DNA of 64,000 bases from Dactylosporangium aurantiacum (GTDB lineage Bacteria > Actinomycetota > Actinomycetes > Mycobacteriales > Micromonosporaceae): the NCBI RefSeq assembly GCF_000716715.1, contig NZ_JNYJ01000038.1, positions 124,001 to 188,000 of the forward strand, read 5' to 3'. The notes under the pieces are model-generated. The model did not search any database. It had not been told where the DNA came from and saw nothing but the letters and a program-made list of their open reading frames with translations. A program made the position numbers and the translations under genes. How positions within the stretch are numbered: position 1 is the first letter of the stretch; every line of letters begins with the position of its first letter. Positions 7,498-16,223 of this stretch are shown piece after piece.

Positions 7498-10400
7498 CCA
7501 ACCCGCCTCCCCGTCGCACCGGGGGCTACTCGAATCAGCCCGACACGGATGACGACGCTGCGCACACGTCTGATTACGATGGCGGACTGAGGGCCGCCGC
7601 CGAGGGCGGTCGCGTGGCGATGTTCCGCGGGCCGGCCCGCGGCCCGGCGGCCGACCGCCCGGCGAGCGCGCCACCCGCGGCCGACGTCGACTCGCCGTTC
7701 CTCGGCCTGTTCGACGACCCGCCCGGCGGTCGCCCCCGCGACCGGGTGAAGGCCCTGGACCCCGGCAGCAGCCGGCCGGTCTCGGGCATCCCGGTGTCCG
7801 CGGCGCCGTCGTCGGGCGCCGGGGCCGGACGGGCCCCGGAGGACCTGCGCGCCCCGAAGCGGGTGGCGCAGCGGACCGAGGCGCTGCCGGCGAACGGGCA
7901 AGAGACCTACGAGCGGCGGCAGCTCGGCCGGCCGCCCGTGGAGCGCTACCCGGCCGACGCGGGACGGCCCGCGCTGCCGTCCGCCGCGGCGCCGGCCTCC
8001 TCACCGCCGGCGTCGTTGCCGCCGGCGCAGCCGGCCTCGTCGCTGCCCGCCTCGGCACGGCCCGCCGACCGGCTGGAGCGCAGCGGAGAGCACCCCGGAT
8101 ATCCGGAGATCCTCGACTGGAGCGGCGAGCACCCGCGCCAGCTCGGCCGGCCGGGGGTCGCCGAGCGGCGCCCCGCGGACCGGCCCGCGGACCGGCAGCC
8201 CTCCCAGCGGCAGCCGGACCGCTCCACCCGCCTGCCCAGCCGGCCGTCGGGCGGCGGCGCCAGTCGTACACCAGCGAAGAACAACGGCAAGGTGGTGCCG
8301 GGCCGGGAGATCGTGCCGCCCGCACGGCGGACCCAGACGGACCCGCCCGGACGCCAGCAGCCCGGCCAGCAGCAGCGGCCGGCGGCCGTCAAGCCAGGGC
8401 GGCGCACCCCGCTGGAGCGCACCCCGAAGCCGCGGCACAAGGACCGGCAGGCCTCGATCGACCTGGCGATCACGGAGATCGCCGGGCACCTGACGTTCAC
8501 GCCGAACACCGTCACCGCGTGGTACTGGCTGCCCGAGGTCCGCTGGGCGTTCCGCCCCGACGCCGAGCGCGAGGCGCTGCTGTCGGCGATCTCCGAGCAG
8601 TACGCCGGCCTCGCCGGGTTCCGGCTGCACCTGCGGCGCACCACCAAGCCGTTCCCCGCCGACCAGTGGGCCCGCGTGGTGGACAACAACACGCCGTATC
8701 CGCTGCCGTCCGCGGGCGCCGGCCCGTCGTGGGCCGACCACCTGGTCGCCGCGCAGAAGCACCTCCTGGCGATCAACCACGCCGAGGGCCAGACCTACCT
8801 CGGCATCTCCTTCGCCCGGCGCACCCTCGGCGACACGTTCGCCGAACGCATCGGCTCGCTGTTCCGCCGCGGCGTCGCCGACGCCGAACGGCGCCGGATG
8901 GCCCGCACCGTCGAGCAGTTCGACGAGGTCCTCGGCGCGTTCGGCATGCGCGGGCGGCGGGTCACCGCGTTCGAGCTGGAGTGGCTGCTCTACCGCTCGG
9001 TCGCGCTGTGCATGTCGCCGCCGGGGCACATCACCACCCTCGACGGCGCCTGGGACCGCGGCGACCTGCTGGCCCTGACCGAGCAGGTCGAGCGCTACCG
9101 CACCCCCTACGGCTCCACGGTCAAGCTGGTCAACCGGGTCAGCGGCGAGGAGCGGCACGTCGCGGTGCTCACCGTCGGCCGCATGGAGCCCTTGGAGATC
9201 CCGGAGCGGCACGAACCCTGGCTGCACTTCCACGAGCGGCTGCCGTGGCCGATGGAGCTCTCCTCGCGGATCGACATCCTCGGCCCCAACGACTCCTTCC
9301 GCAACCTCGAGCACCGGCTCCGGCTGATCCGCTCCCAGCAGGCCGACTACAGCGAGCACGGCATCGACGCCCCGCCCGAGCTGGAGCGCCTCGCCAAGCG
9401 CGCCCTCACCATCGGCGACGAGATCAGCACCGGCCTGCCCGTCGACTCGTCCCGCGCGCACGGCTGGCACCGCATCGCCGTCGGCGGCCGCACCCGCGAG
9501 GAGTGCCTGGAGCGGGCCCGCCGGGTCACCCAGATGTACTCGCGGGAGATGCGCATCGCCCTGCAGCACCCGAAGCAGCAGGACTGGCTGGCCCGCGAGT
9601 TCATCCCCGGCGAGCCCCTCGCGAACACCGGCTACCTGCGCCGCATGCCGGTGAAGCTCTTCGCCGCCGCCCTGCCGCAGGCCGCCTCCACCGTCGGCGA
9701 CCGCCGCGGCGACCTCATCGGCCGCACCGCCGGCACCTCCCGCCGCCCCGTCTTCCTCGACCTGCACTTCCCGATGGAGGTCCGCGAGCGCTCCGGCCTG
9801 GCCGTCTTCGTCGCCGAGCCCGGCGGTGGCAAGTCGACCCTCATGGGCGCGCTCGGGTACCTGAACGCCCGCCGCGGCGTGCAGGTGACGCTGCTCGACC
9901 CGTCCGGCCCGCTGGCCCGGCTGTGCGCGATGCCGGAACTGGCCCCGTACTCCCGCGTGCTCAACCTCACCGGCTCCGAGCAGGGCACCCTGGCGCCGTA
10001 CTCGCTGATCCCCACCCCGCAGCGCGGCCACTACGCCCCCGGCGCCTCCGGCGACCGCGAGTTCGAGATCGCCATCTCCAACGCGCGCGCCGAGCGCCGC
10101 ATGCTCGTGCAGGACATCTGCATGATGCTGGTCCCGCCGCAGGTCGCCCGCGAGGCGTCGACCGCGACCATGCTGCGCCACGCCGTGCGCCAGGTCCCGG
10201 CCGAGGAGTCCTCGACCCTCGAGGACGTCATCCGCTCCCTGCGCGACACCGGCGACCACGACGCCCTGGAGCTCGGCAACCTCCTGCTGGACACCGCCGA
10301 GATGCCCCTCGCCATGCTCTTCTTCGGCACCCCTCCCCCGGGCCTCCTCGGCGCCGACGCGACCCTCACCGTCATCACCATGGCCGGGCTCCGCCTGCCC

Positions 10401-11006
10401 GACCTCAAGATCGAGCGCGAGTACTGGTCGGCCGAGGAGTCCCTCGCCCTACCCATGCTGCACACCGCCCACCGCCTCGCCGTGCGCCGCTGCTACGGCG
10501 GCGACATGACCCAGCGCAAGCTCGTCGGCCTCGACGAGGCCCACTTCATGGAAGGCTGGCGCTCCGGCCGCTCCTTCCTCGTCCGCCTCGCCCGCGACTC
10601 CCGCAAGTGGAACCTCGCGGCGCTGGTCGCCTCGCAGAACCCGAAGGACATCCTCGGCCTCGACGTGCAGAACCTCGTCTCGACCGTCTTCGTCGGCCGC
10701 ATCGCCGAGGACAGCGAGATCGCCGCCGAGGCGCTGCGCCTGCTGCGCGTCCCCACCGACGTCGGCTACGAGCAGACCCTGGCCGCGCTCTCCCAGGTCG
10801 ACACCGCCTCCTCGTCGCGCCTCGGTTTCCGCGAGTTCGTCATGCGTGACGTCGACGGCCGGGTCCAGAAGGTCCGCGTCGACGTCTCCTACGTCCGGGA
10901 CCTCCTGCGGTACCTGGACACCACACCTGGGGGTGTACCCGTCGACGGCACCGTCGGCGGCGAGGTCGTGGACGTCCACGACGACGACCCGGAGGTCGAC
11001 AGGTGA
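7494..11006 (+). CDS. VirB4/TraC-like conjugation ATPase
   Basis: 1170 residues. The first about 310 are Pro/Arg/Ala-rich and look disordered; the remainder is a VirB4-type protein. Walker A GGGKST contains Lys780, and a DEAH Walker B-type motif (GLDEAHFMEGW, Asp1014) is followed by ARDSRKWNLAALVASQNPKD, the sensor-like region characteristic of VirB4/TraC. VirB4 ATPases sit at the cytoplasmic face and energise assembly of type IV secretion channels. It overlaps both neighbours (ATGA upstream, GTGA at 11003). The long disordered N-terminus is unusual for the family. Confidence 0.88.
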   Translation: MTNPPPRRTGGYSNQPDTDDDAAHTSDYDGGLRAAAEGGRVAMFRGPARGPAADRPASAPPAADVDSPFLGLFDDPPGGRPRDRVKALDPGSSRPVSGIPVSAAPSSGAGAGRAPEDLRAPKRVAQRTEALPANGQETYERRQLGRPPVERYPADAGRPALPSAAAPASSPPASLPPAQPASSLPASARPADRLERSGEHPGYPEILDWSGEHPRQLGRPGVAERRPADRPADRQPSQRQPDRSTRLPSRPSGGGASRTPAKNNGKVVPGREIVPPARRTQTDPPGRQQPGQQQRPAAVKPGRRTPLERTPKPRHKDRQASIDLAITEIAGHLTFTPNTVTAWYWLPEVRWAFRPDAEREALLSAISEQYAGLAGFRLHLRRTTKPFPADQWARVVDNNTPYPLPSAGAGPSWADHLVAAQKHLLAINHAEGQTYLGISFARRTLGDTFAERIGSLFRRGVADAERRRMARTVEQFDEVLGAFGMRGRRVTAFELEWLLYRSVALCMSPPGHITTLDGAWDRGDLLALTEQVERYRTPYGSTVKLVNRVSGEERHVAVLTVGRMEPLEIPERHEPWLHFHERLPWPMELSSRIDILGPNDSFRNLEHRLRLIRSQQADYSEHGIDAPPELERLAKRALTIGDEISTGLPVDSSRAHGWHRIAVGGRTREECLERARRVTQMYSREMRIALQHPKQQDWLAREFIPGEPLANTGYLRRMPVKLFAAALPQAASTVGDRRGDLIGRTAGTSRRPVFLDLHFPMEVRERSGLAVFVAEPGGGKSTLMGALGYLNARRGVQVTLLDPSGPLARLCAMPELAPYSRVLNLTGSEQGTLAPYSLIPTPQRGHYAPGASGDREFEIAISNARAERRMLVQDICMMLVPPQVAREASTATMLRHAVRQVPAEESSTLEDVIRSLRDTGDHDALELGNLLLDTAEMPLAMLFFGTPPPGLLGADATLTVITMAGLRLPDLKIEREYWSAEESLALPMLHTAHRLAVRRCYGGDMTQRKLVGLDEAHFMEGWRSGRSFLVRLARDSRKWNLAALVASQNPKDILGLDVQNLVSTVFVGRIAEDSEIAAEALRLLRVPTDVGYEQTLAALSQVDTASSSRLGFREFVMRDVDGRVQKVRVDVSYVRDLLRYLDTTPGGVPVDGTVGGEVVDVHDDDPEVDR

Positions 11007-12970
11007 GACGCCTGCCTGTGTACGCAGCGGTAATCATCGTCACCGCGATGGCGACGTTGTTCGGCGGACCGGTAGGGGTGGCAACCGCCACGCCGGGACC
11101 ATTGCGGGCACCAGAGGGCGGGTTGTGCTCCGTTGAGGAGTGGCGACTGCAAGGCAACTTCCAAAACTGCGCAGATCGACTGCAAGTCGATGTTCAATCT
11201 CGGGTTAGCTGCTTGGATGCTCCGACACCAAGTGCCCCTGATTCCGGTGTGGCCGGGTGGTTCGCCACGGAGCCGGCTCCAGATCGAGGATCTCGCCTCT
11301 GGTTCAGACACAGCGAGTATGGTTACGCTGGATACGACTTTACTACCTACGACCTCAAATGCGCTTCGGTAGTCACTAATCCGAGTGCCGAATTTGAGAC
11401 GACAATTGCGAACGGCGAGTTCTTGATCGCAACCGGCATTATCGGAGCTTCGAATGCGGTCAGGGAACGCGCGTGGGATCCAACGTATATGTGGGGCTGG
11501 GCAGATCCACTCGTTGAGACCGCAACGAAAGCGGTTTACACGAAAGTTTTTACTGCATTCGGCGCAGTTACCCTTACAGTCGTTGGCCTCTATCTGCTCT
11601 GGCGCTCACGACAGTCGGACTTGTCCAGTGCCGTCACAACAGCAGGCTGGGCCGTCTTTGTCATGGCTCTGATCACCGCGATCGCCTCGTGGCCCACCTG
11701 GTCCGCCGGATTGGCAGATCGGACGCTCATTTCGAGTCTAGGGATCATTCACGACGCAGTCGGACCGCCAAATGAAAGCATCCCAGCGGACCAATGCCGA
11801 AATCCAGATACTTCAGCATGTCGAGATGTGCGACCCCCGGCAGCCCGTGCCAGTGACACAGTTGTTGATGGACTGCTGTACCGCAACTGGCTCCGCGGAA
11901 CTCTTGGTTCCGCCGACAGCGTCACGGCTACGAAGTACGGTCCAGCCCTGTACGACGCAAAATCTTTCTCATGGCAGGACATCGAGAGTATACGTGCCGA
12001 TGAGAGACTCGCAGCAACAAAGGAAGAGGAGCGAATCCGCGCAAAGCAGCCAGGCCCCCCGATCGGATCAACGATGCGGAAGACCCTCACCGAGCAAAAG
12101 CAACAGCGTTGGATGCGAATTTCCGAACAAATCAAGACAGAAGACCCAGAGGCCTATCAGCACCTACAAGGCAGCAAAGGCATGGACCGCATTGGAGCGG
12201 GGTTCCTGGCCATCCTTTCGGCTTTGTTCTTCGCCCTCTTTGACATCACTGCTTCCGTGCTGGTGATTCTCGGGTTCCTGATCTTCCGGTGGGCGGTCAT
12301 CGCATCGCCGATTTTGGGGACGGTGGGACTGCTTCGGCCGGCCAATGCTGGACTGCGGCGGCTCGGTAACGCGGTCATCGCGGCGATGTTCAACATCATC
12401 ATCTTTGGCACCGGATCTGCCATCTATCTCTTCGCGGTCAGTTTGATTCTCGGTACCGCCTCGCTCGCTGGATGGCTGCAGGTGCTGTTGATCTGGCTCA
12501 CCGGGGTCGTCGGCTGGCTTTTGCTGCGTCCGTACCGTCGGATCACGCAGCTCGGTGGCAAGGACTCCACGCGGGCGATTACCTCCGCCGGTAGTTGGCA
12601 CCGTTTGTTCCTTCGTGACGTGCGCCAGGCGGCTGCCCTGAAGGTCGTTGACGCCGGGGGTACCAACGAACCCCGGCAGCGCGGTGAAAGCGGCTTGGTA
12701 CAGCAGCGGCCGGAATCGCGGGACGAGGATTCGTTGGCTGTGGGGGTCGGCGAGCGGACCACGGGCGCCGGGGAACGTGTGGCGCGGCCCGAGGAACGGC
12801 CGGCTCGGCAGGACAGTCCGCAGCGGCGGCGGCGCGATCCGGTTTGGGAAGAGCCGGATTCGCCGGCGGAGACGGCACCGTCGTATTCGATTTATCGACC
12901 CGACTCGGACCGGTCCACGGCGGACCGGACGCCGGCTCGACGGCCGGAGTCGGCAAACCTGCCGGGGTGA
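11003..12970 (+). CDS. VirB6/TrbL-like polytopic membrane protein
   Basis: 655 residues beginning with a signal peptide (about 1-30), then an extracytoplasmic Cys-containing region, two hydrophobic segments at about 185-235, a charged soluble insert, four to five further hydrophobic segments at about 390-520, and a long Arg/Glu/Pro-rich cytoplasmic tail. This is the organisation of VirB6/TrbL/PrgH channel components. GTG at 11003 overlaps the VirB4 stop. Roughly 11100-12300 is much lower in G+C than neighbouring genes (bases 11401-11460: 32 of 60 G or C, against 46 of 60 at 9781-9840), pointing to a different origin or relaxed selection. Confidence 0.7.
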   Translation: MRRLPVYAAVIIVTAMATLFGGPVGVATATPGPLRAPEGGLCSVEEWRLQGNFQNCADRLQVDVQSRVSCLDAPTPSAPDSGVAGWFATEPAPDRGSRLWFRHSEYGYAGYDFTTYDLKCASVVTNPSAEFETTIANGEFLIATGIIGASNAVRERAWDPTYMWGWADPLVETATKAVYTKVFTAFGAVTLTVVGLYLLWRSRQSDLSSAVTTAGWAVFVMALITAIASWPTWSAGLADRTLISSLGIIHDAVGPPNESIPADQCRNPDTSACRDVRPPAARASDTVVDGLLYRNWLRGTLGSADSVTATKYGPALYDAKSFSWQDIESIRADERLAATKEEERIRAKQPGPPIGSTMRKTLTEQKQQRWMRISEQIKTEDPEAYQHLQGSKGMDRIGAGFLAILSALFFALFDITASVLVILGFLIFRWAVIASPILGTVGLLRPANAGLRRLGNAVIAAMFNIIIFGTGSAIYLFAVSLILGTASLAGWLQVLLIWLTGVVGWLLLRPYRRITQLGGKDSTRAITSAGSWHRLFLRDVRQAAALKVVDAGGTNEPRQRGESGLVQQRPESRDEDSLAVGVGERTTGAGERVARPEERPARQDSPQRRRRDPVWEEPDSPAETAPSYSIYRPDSDRSTADRTPARRPESANLPG

Positions 12971-12976
12971 GCATCC

Positions 12977-13519
12977 ATGCGTACGGTTCTGCGTCTGCTC
13001 GGCACGCGGTACGGCATCGCGATGGTGCTCATTGTCGTGGTGCTGGTGGTTGTCGGATTCGGCCGTACCGTATTCAACGGTGATGACGCGCCGGGCAATG
13101 GTGCGCTCGGTCCGACCGTCGCTCCGGTGACGACGTCACCAGATCCGTTCAGTTCGCTCGGCGACGACGGGGTGCAGGACGAGCCGGCCTCAGCGGCGCC
13201 GTCGCTGAGTAAAGGGGCGGCGGACGCCGGTACGGTGGCCACGCGGTTCGCGAAGGCGTGGATTCGCAAGCCCGGAGTCACCGGGGACCAGTGGCGGGCG
13301 GCGCTGAAACCGGACGCGACGAGCGAGCTGATGGAGGACCTCGCCGACACCGATCCCAGCGACGTTCCGACCGCCACGATCACCGGTGCGACGGTCCTGG
13401 AGGACTTGGGTCAGGCTGTGACCGCGAAGGTACCGGCCGACGGCGGAACAATCGTGCTGCAGCTGGAGGCCATCAATGGGCACTGGCTGGTCACCTCGCT
13501 GGACTGGGAGGTGGCGTGA
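12977..13519 (+). CDS. VirB8/TcpC-like single-pass membrane protein
   Basis: 180 residues: one N-terminal membrane helix (about 12-28), a Ser/Pro/Asp-rich linker, and a C-terminal domain of about 100 residues (GTVATRFAKAW to WLVTSLDWEVA) whose pattern suits an NTF2-like fold, as in VirB8 and TcpC of conjugation systems. The assignment is structural inference supported by location between the VirB6-like and wall-hydrolase genes. It starts 6 nt after the preceding stop and its own TGA overlaps the next GTG. Confidence 0.55.
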   Translation: MRTVLRLLGTRYGIAMVLIVVVLVVVGFGRTVFNGDDAPGNGALGPTVAPVTTSPDPFSSLGDDGVQDEPASAAPSLSKGAADAGTVATRFAKAWIRKPGVTGDQWRAALKPDATSELMEDLADTDPSDVPTATITGATVLEDLGQAVTAKVPADGGTIVLQLEAINGHWLVTSLDWEVA

Positions 13520-14652
13520 GCGACCTCGAAGGCACGAATGAGGACGGCGGGCGGCGCAGGATTCGCCCGGCACTGCTGATCGCGCTCGCCGCGGTGCTGG
13601 CGCTGGTGTGCTGCGGCGGGGGCGTGGTGTCGTTCTTCCTCGACGCGGCGACAAAGACCGCCACCTATGACGCGGGATGCGGCAACGGCAAACTGGTGGA
13701 CGTCGCGGCGGAAATGCCGAATCACCGCCGACTCGACCAGGAGCAGGTGCGTAACGCCGCCATCATCGTGCGGGTGGGGCAGGATCTGAAAGTGCCGCCG
13801 CGCGGTTGGGTCATCGCCGTCGCGACCGCGATGCAGGAATCGTGGCTGCGGAACCTGCCGAATCTCGGAAAGCGCAACGACCACGATTCGCTGGGACTGT
13901 TCCAGCAACGTCCGAGCACCGGATGGGGCACACCCGAGCAGATCATGGATCCCCAGTACGCGTCGCGGAAATTCTACGAGAAGCTGGTGACCATTCCCGG
14001 CTGGCAGACCATGAGCCTGACCAGGGCGGCACAGAAGGTGCAGCGTAGCGCGTACCCCAACGCTTATGCCAAACACGAGGAACTGGCCTCGACGGTCGTA
14101 AACTCATTGACCGGAGGCGCTGCGCGTGCGGTCGGCGACCAGACCGATCTGCAGTGCGTCAACGCCGGGCAGATCGCCGCGTCCGGCTGGACGGCGCCGG
14201 TCAAGGGAAAGGTCGGCTCCGGGTTCCGCACGGCGTCGCGACCGACCCATCAGGGCGTCGACCTCATCGTTCCGCGTGGCACCGTCATCCACGCCGCGGC
14301 GGCGGGCCGCGTCATCAAGGTCCGCTGCGACGCGATCGGCCCGAACGGCAAGCCGTGGGGGTGCGACCGGGATGGTTCGCCGTCGGTTCGCGGCTGTGGC
14401 TGGTTCGTCGACATCATGCACGCGAATGGCATCATCACGCGGTACTGCCACATGGTGAAACAACCGTACGTGGTGGTCGGCCAGAGCGTCGCGCCCGGTC
14501 AGGAGATCGGAGTGTCGGGCACCTCAGGTCATTCCTCCGGCCCCCACCTGCACTTCGAGACACACCGGAACAATGATTCGAGCAAGAACGGTGCCGTCGA
14601 CCCGGTGCAGTTCATGCAGCTGATGGGCGCACCGTTGGGAGCCGAACCGTGA
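13516..14652 (+). CDS. Transglycosylase-like plus M23 peptidase wall hydrolase (VirB1/PrgK role)
   Basis: 378 residues. A membrane helix (about 21-40) anchors two exported domains. The first (about 65-200) is lysozyme/transglycosylase-like, with AVATAMQESWL giving candidate catalytic Glu108 and DSLGLFQQRPSTGWG following. The second (about 225-365) is a LytM/M23 zinc endopeptidase with HQGVD (His245, Asp249) and HLH (His344, His346). Such bifunctional enzymes open peptidoglycan for Gram-positive type IV channels. GTG 13516 is chosen because it overlaps the preceding stop as GTGA; longer in-frame starts would lie inside the VirB8-like gene. Confidence 0.88.
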   Translation: MSDLEGTNEDGGRRRIRPALLIALAAVLALVCCGGGVVSFFLDAATKTATYDAGCGNGKLVDVAAEMPNHRRLDQEQVRNAAIIVRVGQDLKVPPRGWVIAVATAMQESWLRNLPNLGKRNDHDSLGLFQQRPSTGWGTPEQIMDPQYASRKFYEKLVTIPGWQTMSLTRAAQKVQRSAYPNAYAKHEELASTVVNSLTGGAARAVGDQTDLQCVNAGQIAASGWTAPVKGKVGSGFRTASRPTHQGVDLIVPRGTVIHAAAAGRVIKVRCDAIGPNGKPWGCDRDGSPSVRGCGWFVDIMHANGIITRYCHMVKQPYVVVGQSVAPGQEIGVSGTSGHSSGPHLHFETHRNNDSSKNGAVDPVQFMQLMGAPLGAEP

Positions 14653-15278
14653 GCGATTTCCCCGGTGCGGACGACCTTCCCGACTGGGACCTGATCGCGG
14701 GCAACAGCGAGCGCATTCCGGCTGGCATTGAACTGGTGCCGGCAGCCGCCGTTCGGGACCTGCGCGGTCGGCGCGCGATGGTGGGCCTGCCTGGCTTGGG
14801 CTGGCGCGGCGACCTGCGCGTCGACGATGCCGTGGTGCAGGCGAGTCGTACCTATGTGCCAGTGCTGCCGGAGCAGGAATGGTACCGGGCTGAGTCGGAA
14901 CAGACCGAGGTATTCGCGCCGCTGGTGCCGGTGGAGCGGGTCTGGGTGGAGCGGGTTTCGGCGTCGGTGACGCCTGCTGGGAATGACGTGGATCTGGTGG
15001 GGCGGCTGGTGTCGCTTGACGCGCCGCCGGCCCGGCCGCCGCAGCCGGTGCGGGCGGTGGGGATTGTTACCGGGTTGAGGGTTGTTCGGTTGCCGGGGCC
15101 GGATGACAAAGTTGGCAGAGATGAGCGGGATCTGCGGGCTGTTACAGAGCCGTACAACAGCGCAGAGGGTGATATCTGCGTTCGGGTGTGCAAGGAGTTG
15201 GACTGGTATCGGTGGGCGTGGAGCGGGCAGGCGCCTAAAACACTCGAACTACCGATCCATCTGGTCTGGGTTGAGTAG
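14649..15278 (+). CDS. Operon-terminal protein of unknown function
   Basis: 209 residues, soluble, without signal peptide or membrane helix, rich in Val, Arg and Trp, with repeated VWVERV/VERVW-like stretches near residues 97-105 and an ending LDWYRWAWSGQAPKTLELP. No family recognised. GTG at 14649 overlaps the M23 gene stop, so it belongs to the same transcript. Its TAG at 15276-15278 directly abuts the stop of the convergent gene at 15279, with no base between. Confidence 0.65.
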   Translation: MSDFPGADDLPDWDLIAGNSERIPAGIELVPAAAVRDLRGRRAMVGLPGLGWRGDLRVDDAVVQASRTYVPVLPEQEWYRAESEQTEVFAPLVPVERVWVERVSASVTPAGNDVDLVGRLVSLDAPPARPPQPVRAVGIVTGLRVVRLPGPDDKVGRDERDLRAVTEPYNSAEGDICVRVCKELDWYRWAWSGQAPKTLELPIHLVWVE

Positions 15279-15902
15279 TCAAGAGAGTCTCTCCGCACTG
15301 CAAACGCGCCAGTTGCCGCCGTAAGTAACAATAAATTTCCACTCCTGAACCTGAACCGACTTCCTGTCCCCATCTTCAGGAATGGCGAGGTTGATTTTCA
15401 CATGCACTGACGAATCTTCACCCACGGCGGCGACCGCCATGTCGGAAAAGGATGCCGTGATCGAGATGTTAAACCTTGACTCAAGCGTCTTGATGTCGCC
15501 GATCGCACGATCTACTGCACTTAGGTTCGGCGAAGAACATGTGAAGATTGAGGCTCTCGCCTCATCACGCGTGTTGAATCGAGCGTTCAGATACTGCTGC
15601 AGCGTCACCGTAGGACTGCTGCGGTCCGGTTGGGTGGCTTTGTCGTACAAGACGTAAGCGGTGATCGAGCCCCCCAGGCACAAACCCATCGCCACGACGG
15701 CTATCACCAGGAGCAGGGTCTTGCGGAAGCCGAGGCCGCTCTTCACGGCCTCCGGTGGGCGTGGAGGAACCGCACCCGGGCGGCCGAGCGGCTCGTCCTT
15801 GCCGATGATCTCGCCCTCGAGCACCTCATCGCTGCCCGGCCTGGATCGCGGGATCGACCTGTTTTGATCGACGCTCGGCTCGTGAGGCTTCGATGGATCC
15901 AC
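15279..15902 (-). CDS. Single-pass membrane protein with extracytoplasmic domain
   Basis: 207 residues: a Pro/Glu-rich cytoplasmic N-terminus (about 1-58), one membrane helix (about 61-85) and a C-terminal domain with TVTLQQYLNARFNTRDEARASIFTC-like content and two further Cys regions. This architecture (disordered tail, helix, small NTF2-like or lumazine-like domain) is common in actinobacteria and parallels the protein at 58747-59733. It is convergent to the type IV-like operon. The GTG at 15902 is uncertain; no good ribosome-binding site was found. Confidence 0.6.
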   Translation of the reverse strand: MDPSKPHEPSVDQNRSIPRSRPGSDEVLEGEIIGKDEPLGRPGAVPPRPPEAVKSGLGFRKTLLLVIAVVAMGLCLGGSITAYVLYDKATQPDRSSPTVTLQQYLNARFNTRDEARASIFTCSSPNLSAVDRAIGDIKTLESRFNISITASFSDMAVAAVGEDSSVHVKINLAIPEDGDRKSVQVQEWKFIVTYGGNWRVCSAERLS

Positions 15903-15972
15903 GCCTCAGAGGCTATCCGCCCGAGGGGCGACAGGCACCCTCCCGCGCCGCGGGTGCCGACCCGCCCGGCCA

Positions 15973-16013
15973 TAAGACGCCGCCCGCCCAGCTGTAAGAC
16001 GCCGCCCGCCCAG
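15973..16013. repeat. Direct repeat, period 22
   Basis: TAAGACGCCGCCCGCCCAG occurs at 15973-15991 and again at 15995-16013, identical over 19 bases. Confidence 0.85.
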
Positions 16014-16075
16014 GGGGCGAAGACGTCAGCCCGCTCAAGGCATAAACACGCCCAACCACCACCGGCAAGTACCCG

Positions 16076-16107
16076 CCACACCCTCGCAAGATCAGAAGAG
16101 GGTGTGG
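16076..16107. promoter_or_regulatory. Inverted repeat, possible attenuator or operator
   Basis: CCACACCCTC (16076-16085) and GAGGGTGTGG (16098-16107) form a perfect 10-bp stem around a 12-nt loop. There is no T tract after it on either strand, so an operator or mRNA leader structure is as likely as a terminator. Confidence 0.4.
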
Positions 16108-16133
16108 AACGTTGGTGCGCCGAAGCCTGCACC

Positions 16134-16199
16134 TGCGGGAACGTAAGAGTCCCAGTGCGCCTACTGACTGCTTCCGCGGTCTGCGTTACCGTTCCCGCA
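16134..16199. promoter_or_regulatory. Long-range inverted repeat before FtsK-like gene
   Basis: TGCGGGAACG (16134-16143) is exactly complementary to CGTTCCCGCA (16190-16199), with TAA/TTA continuing the pairing after a one-base bulge. It ends 11 nt before the ribosome-binding site GGAAAGGGG (16211-16219), so it could control translation of the downstream gene. Confidence 0.35.
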
Positions 16200-16223
16200 T
16201 CTGCTGGATCGGAAAGGGGCACG

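Larger units (their letters stand above)
15903..16223. other. 321-nt divergent intergenic region with repeats
   Basis: No gene is credible here. It contains a 22-bp-period direct repeat (15973-16013), a 10-bp perfect hairpin (16076-16107) and a 10-bp long-range inverted repeat (16134-16143 with 16190-16199). It must hold the promoters of the genes at 15902 (minus) and 16224 (plus). Confidence 0.6.
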
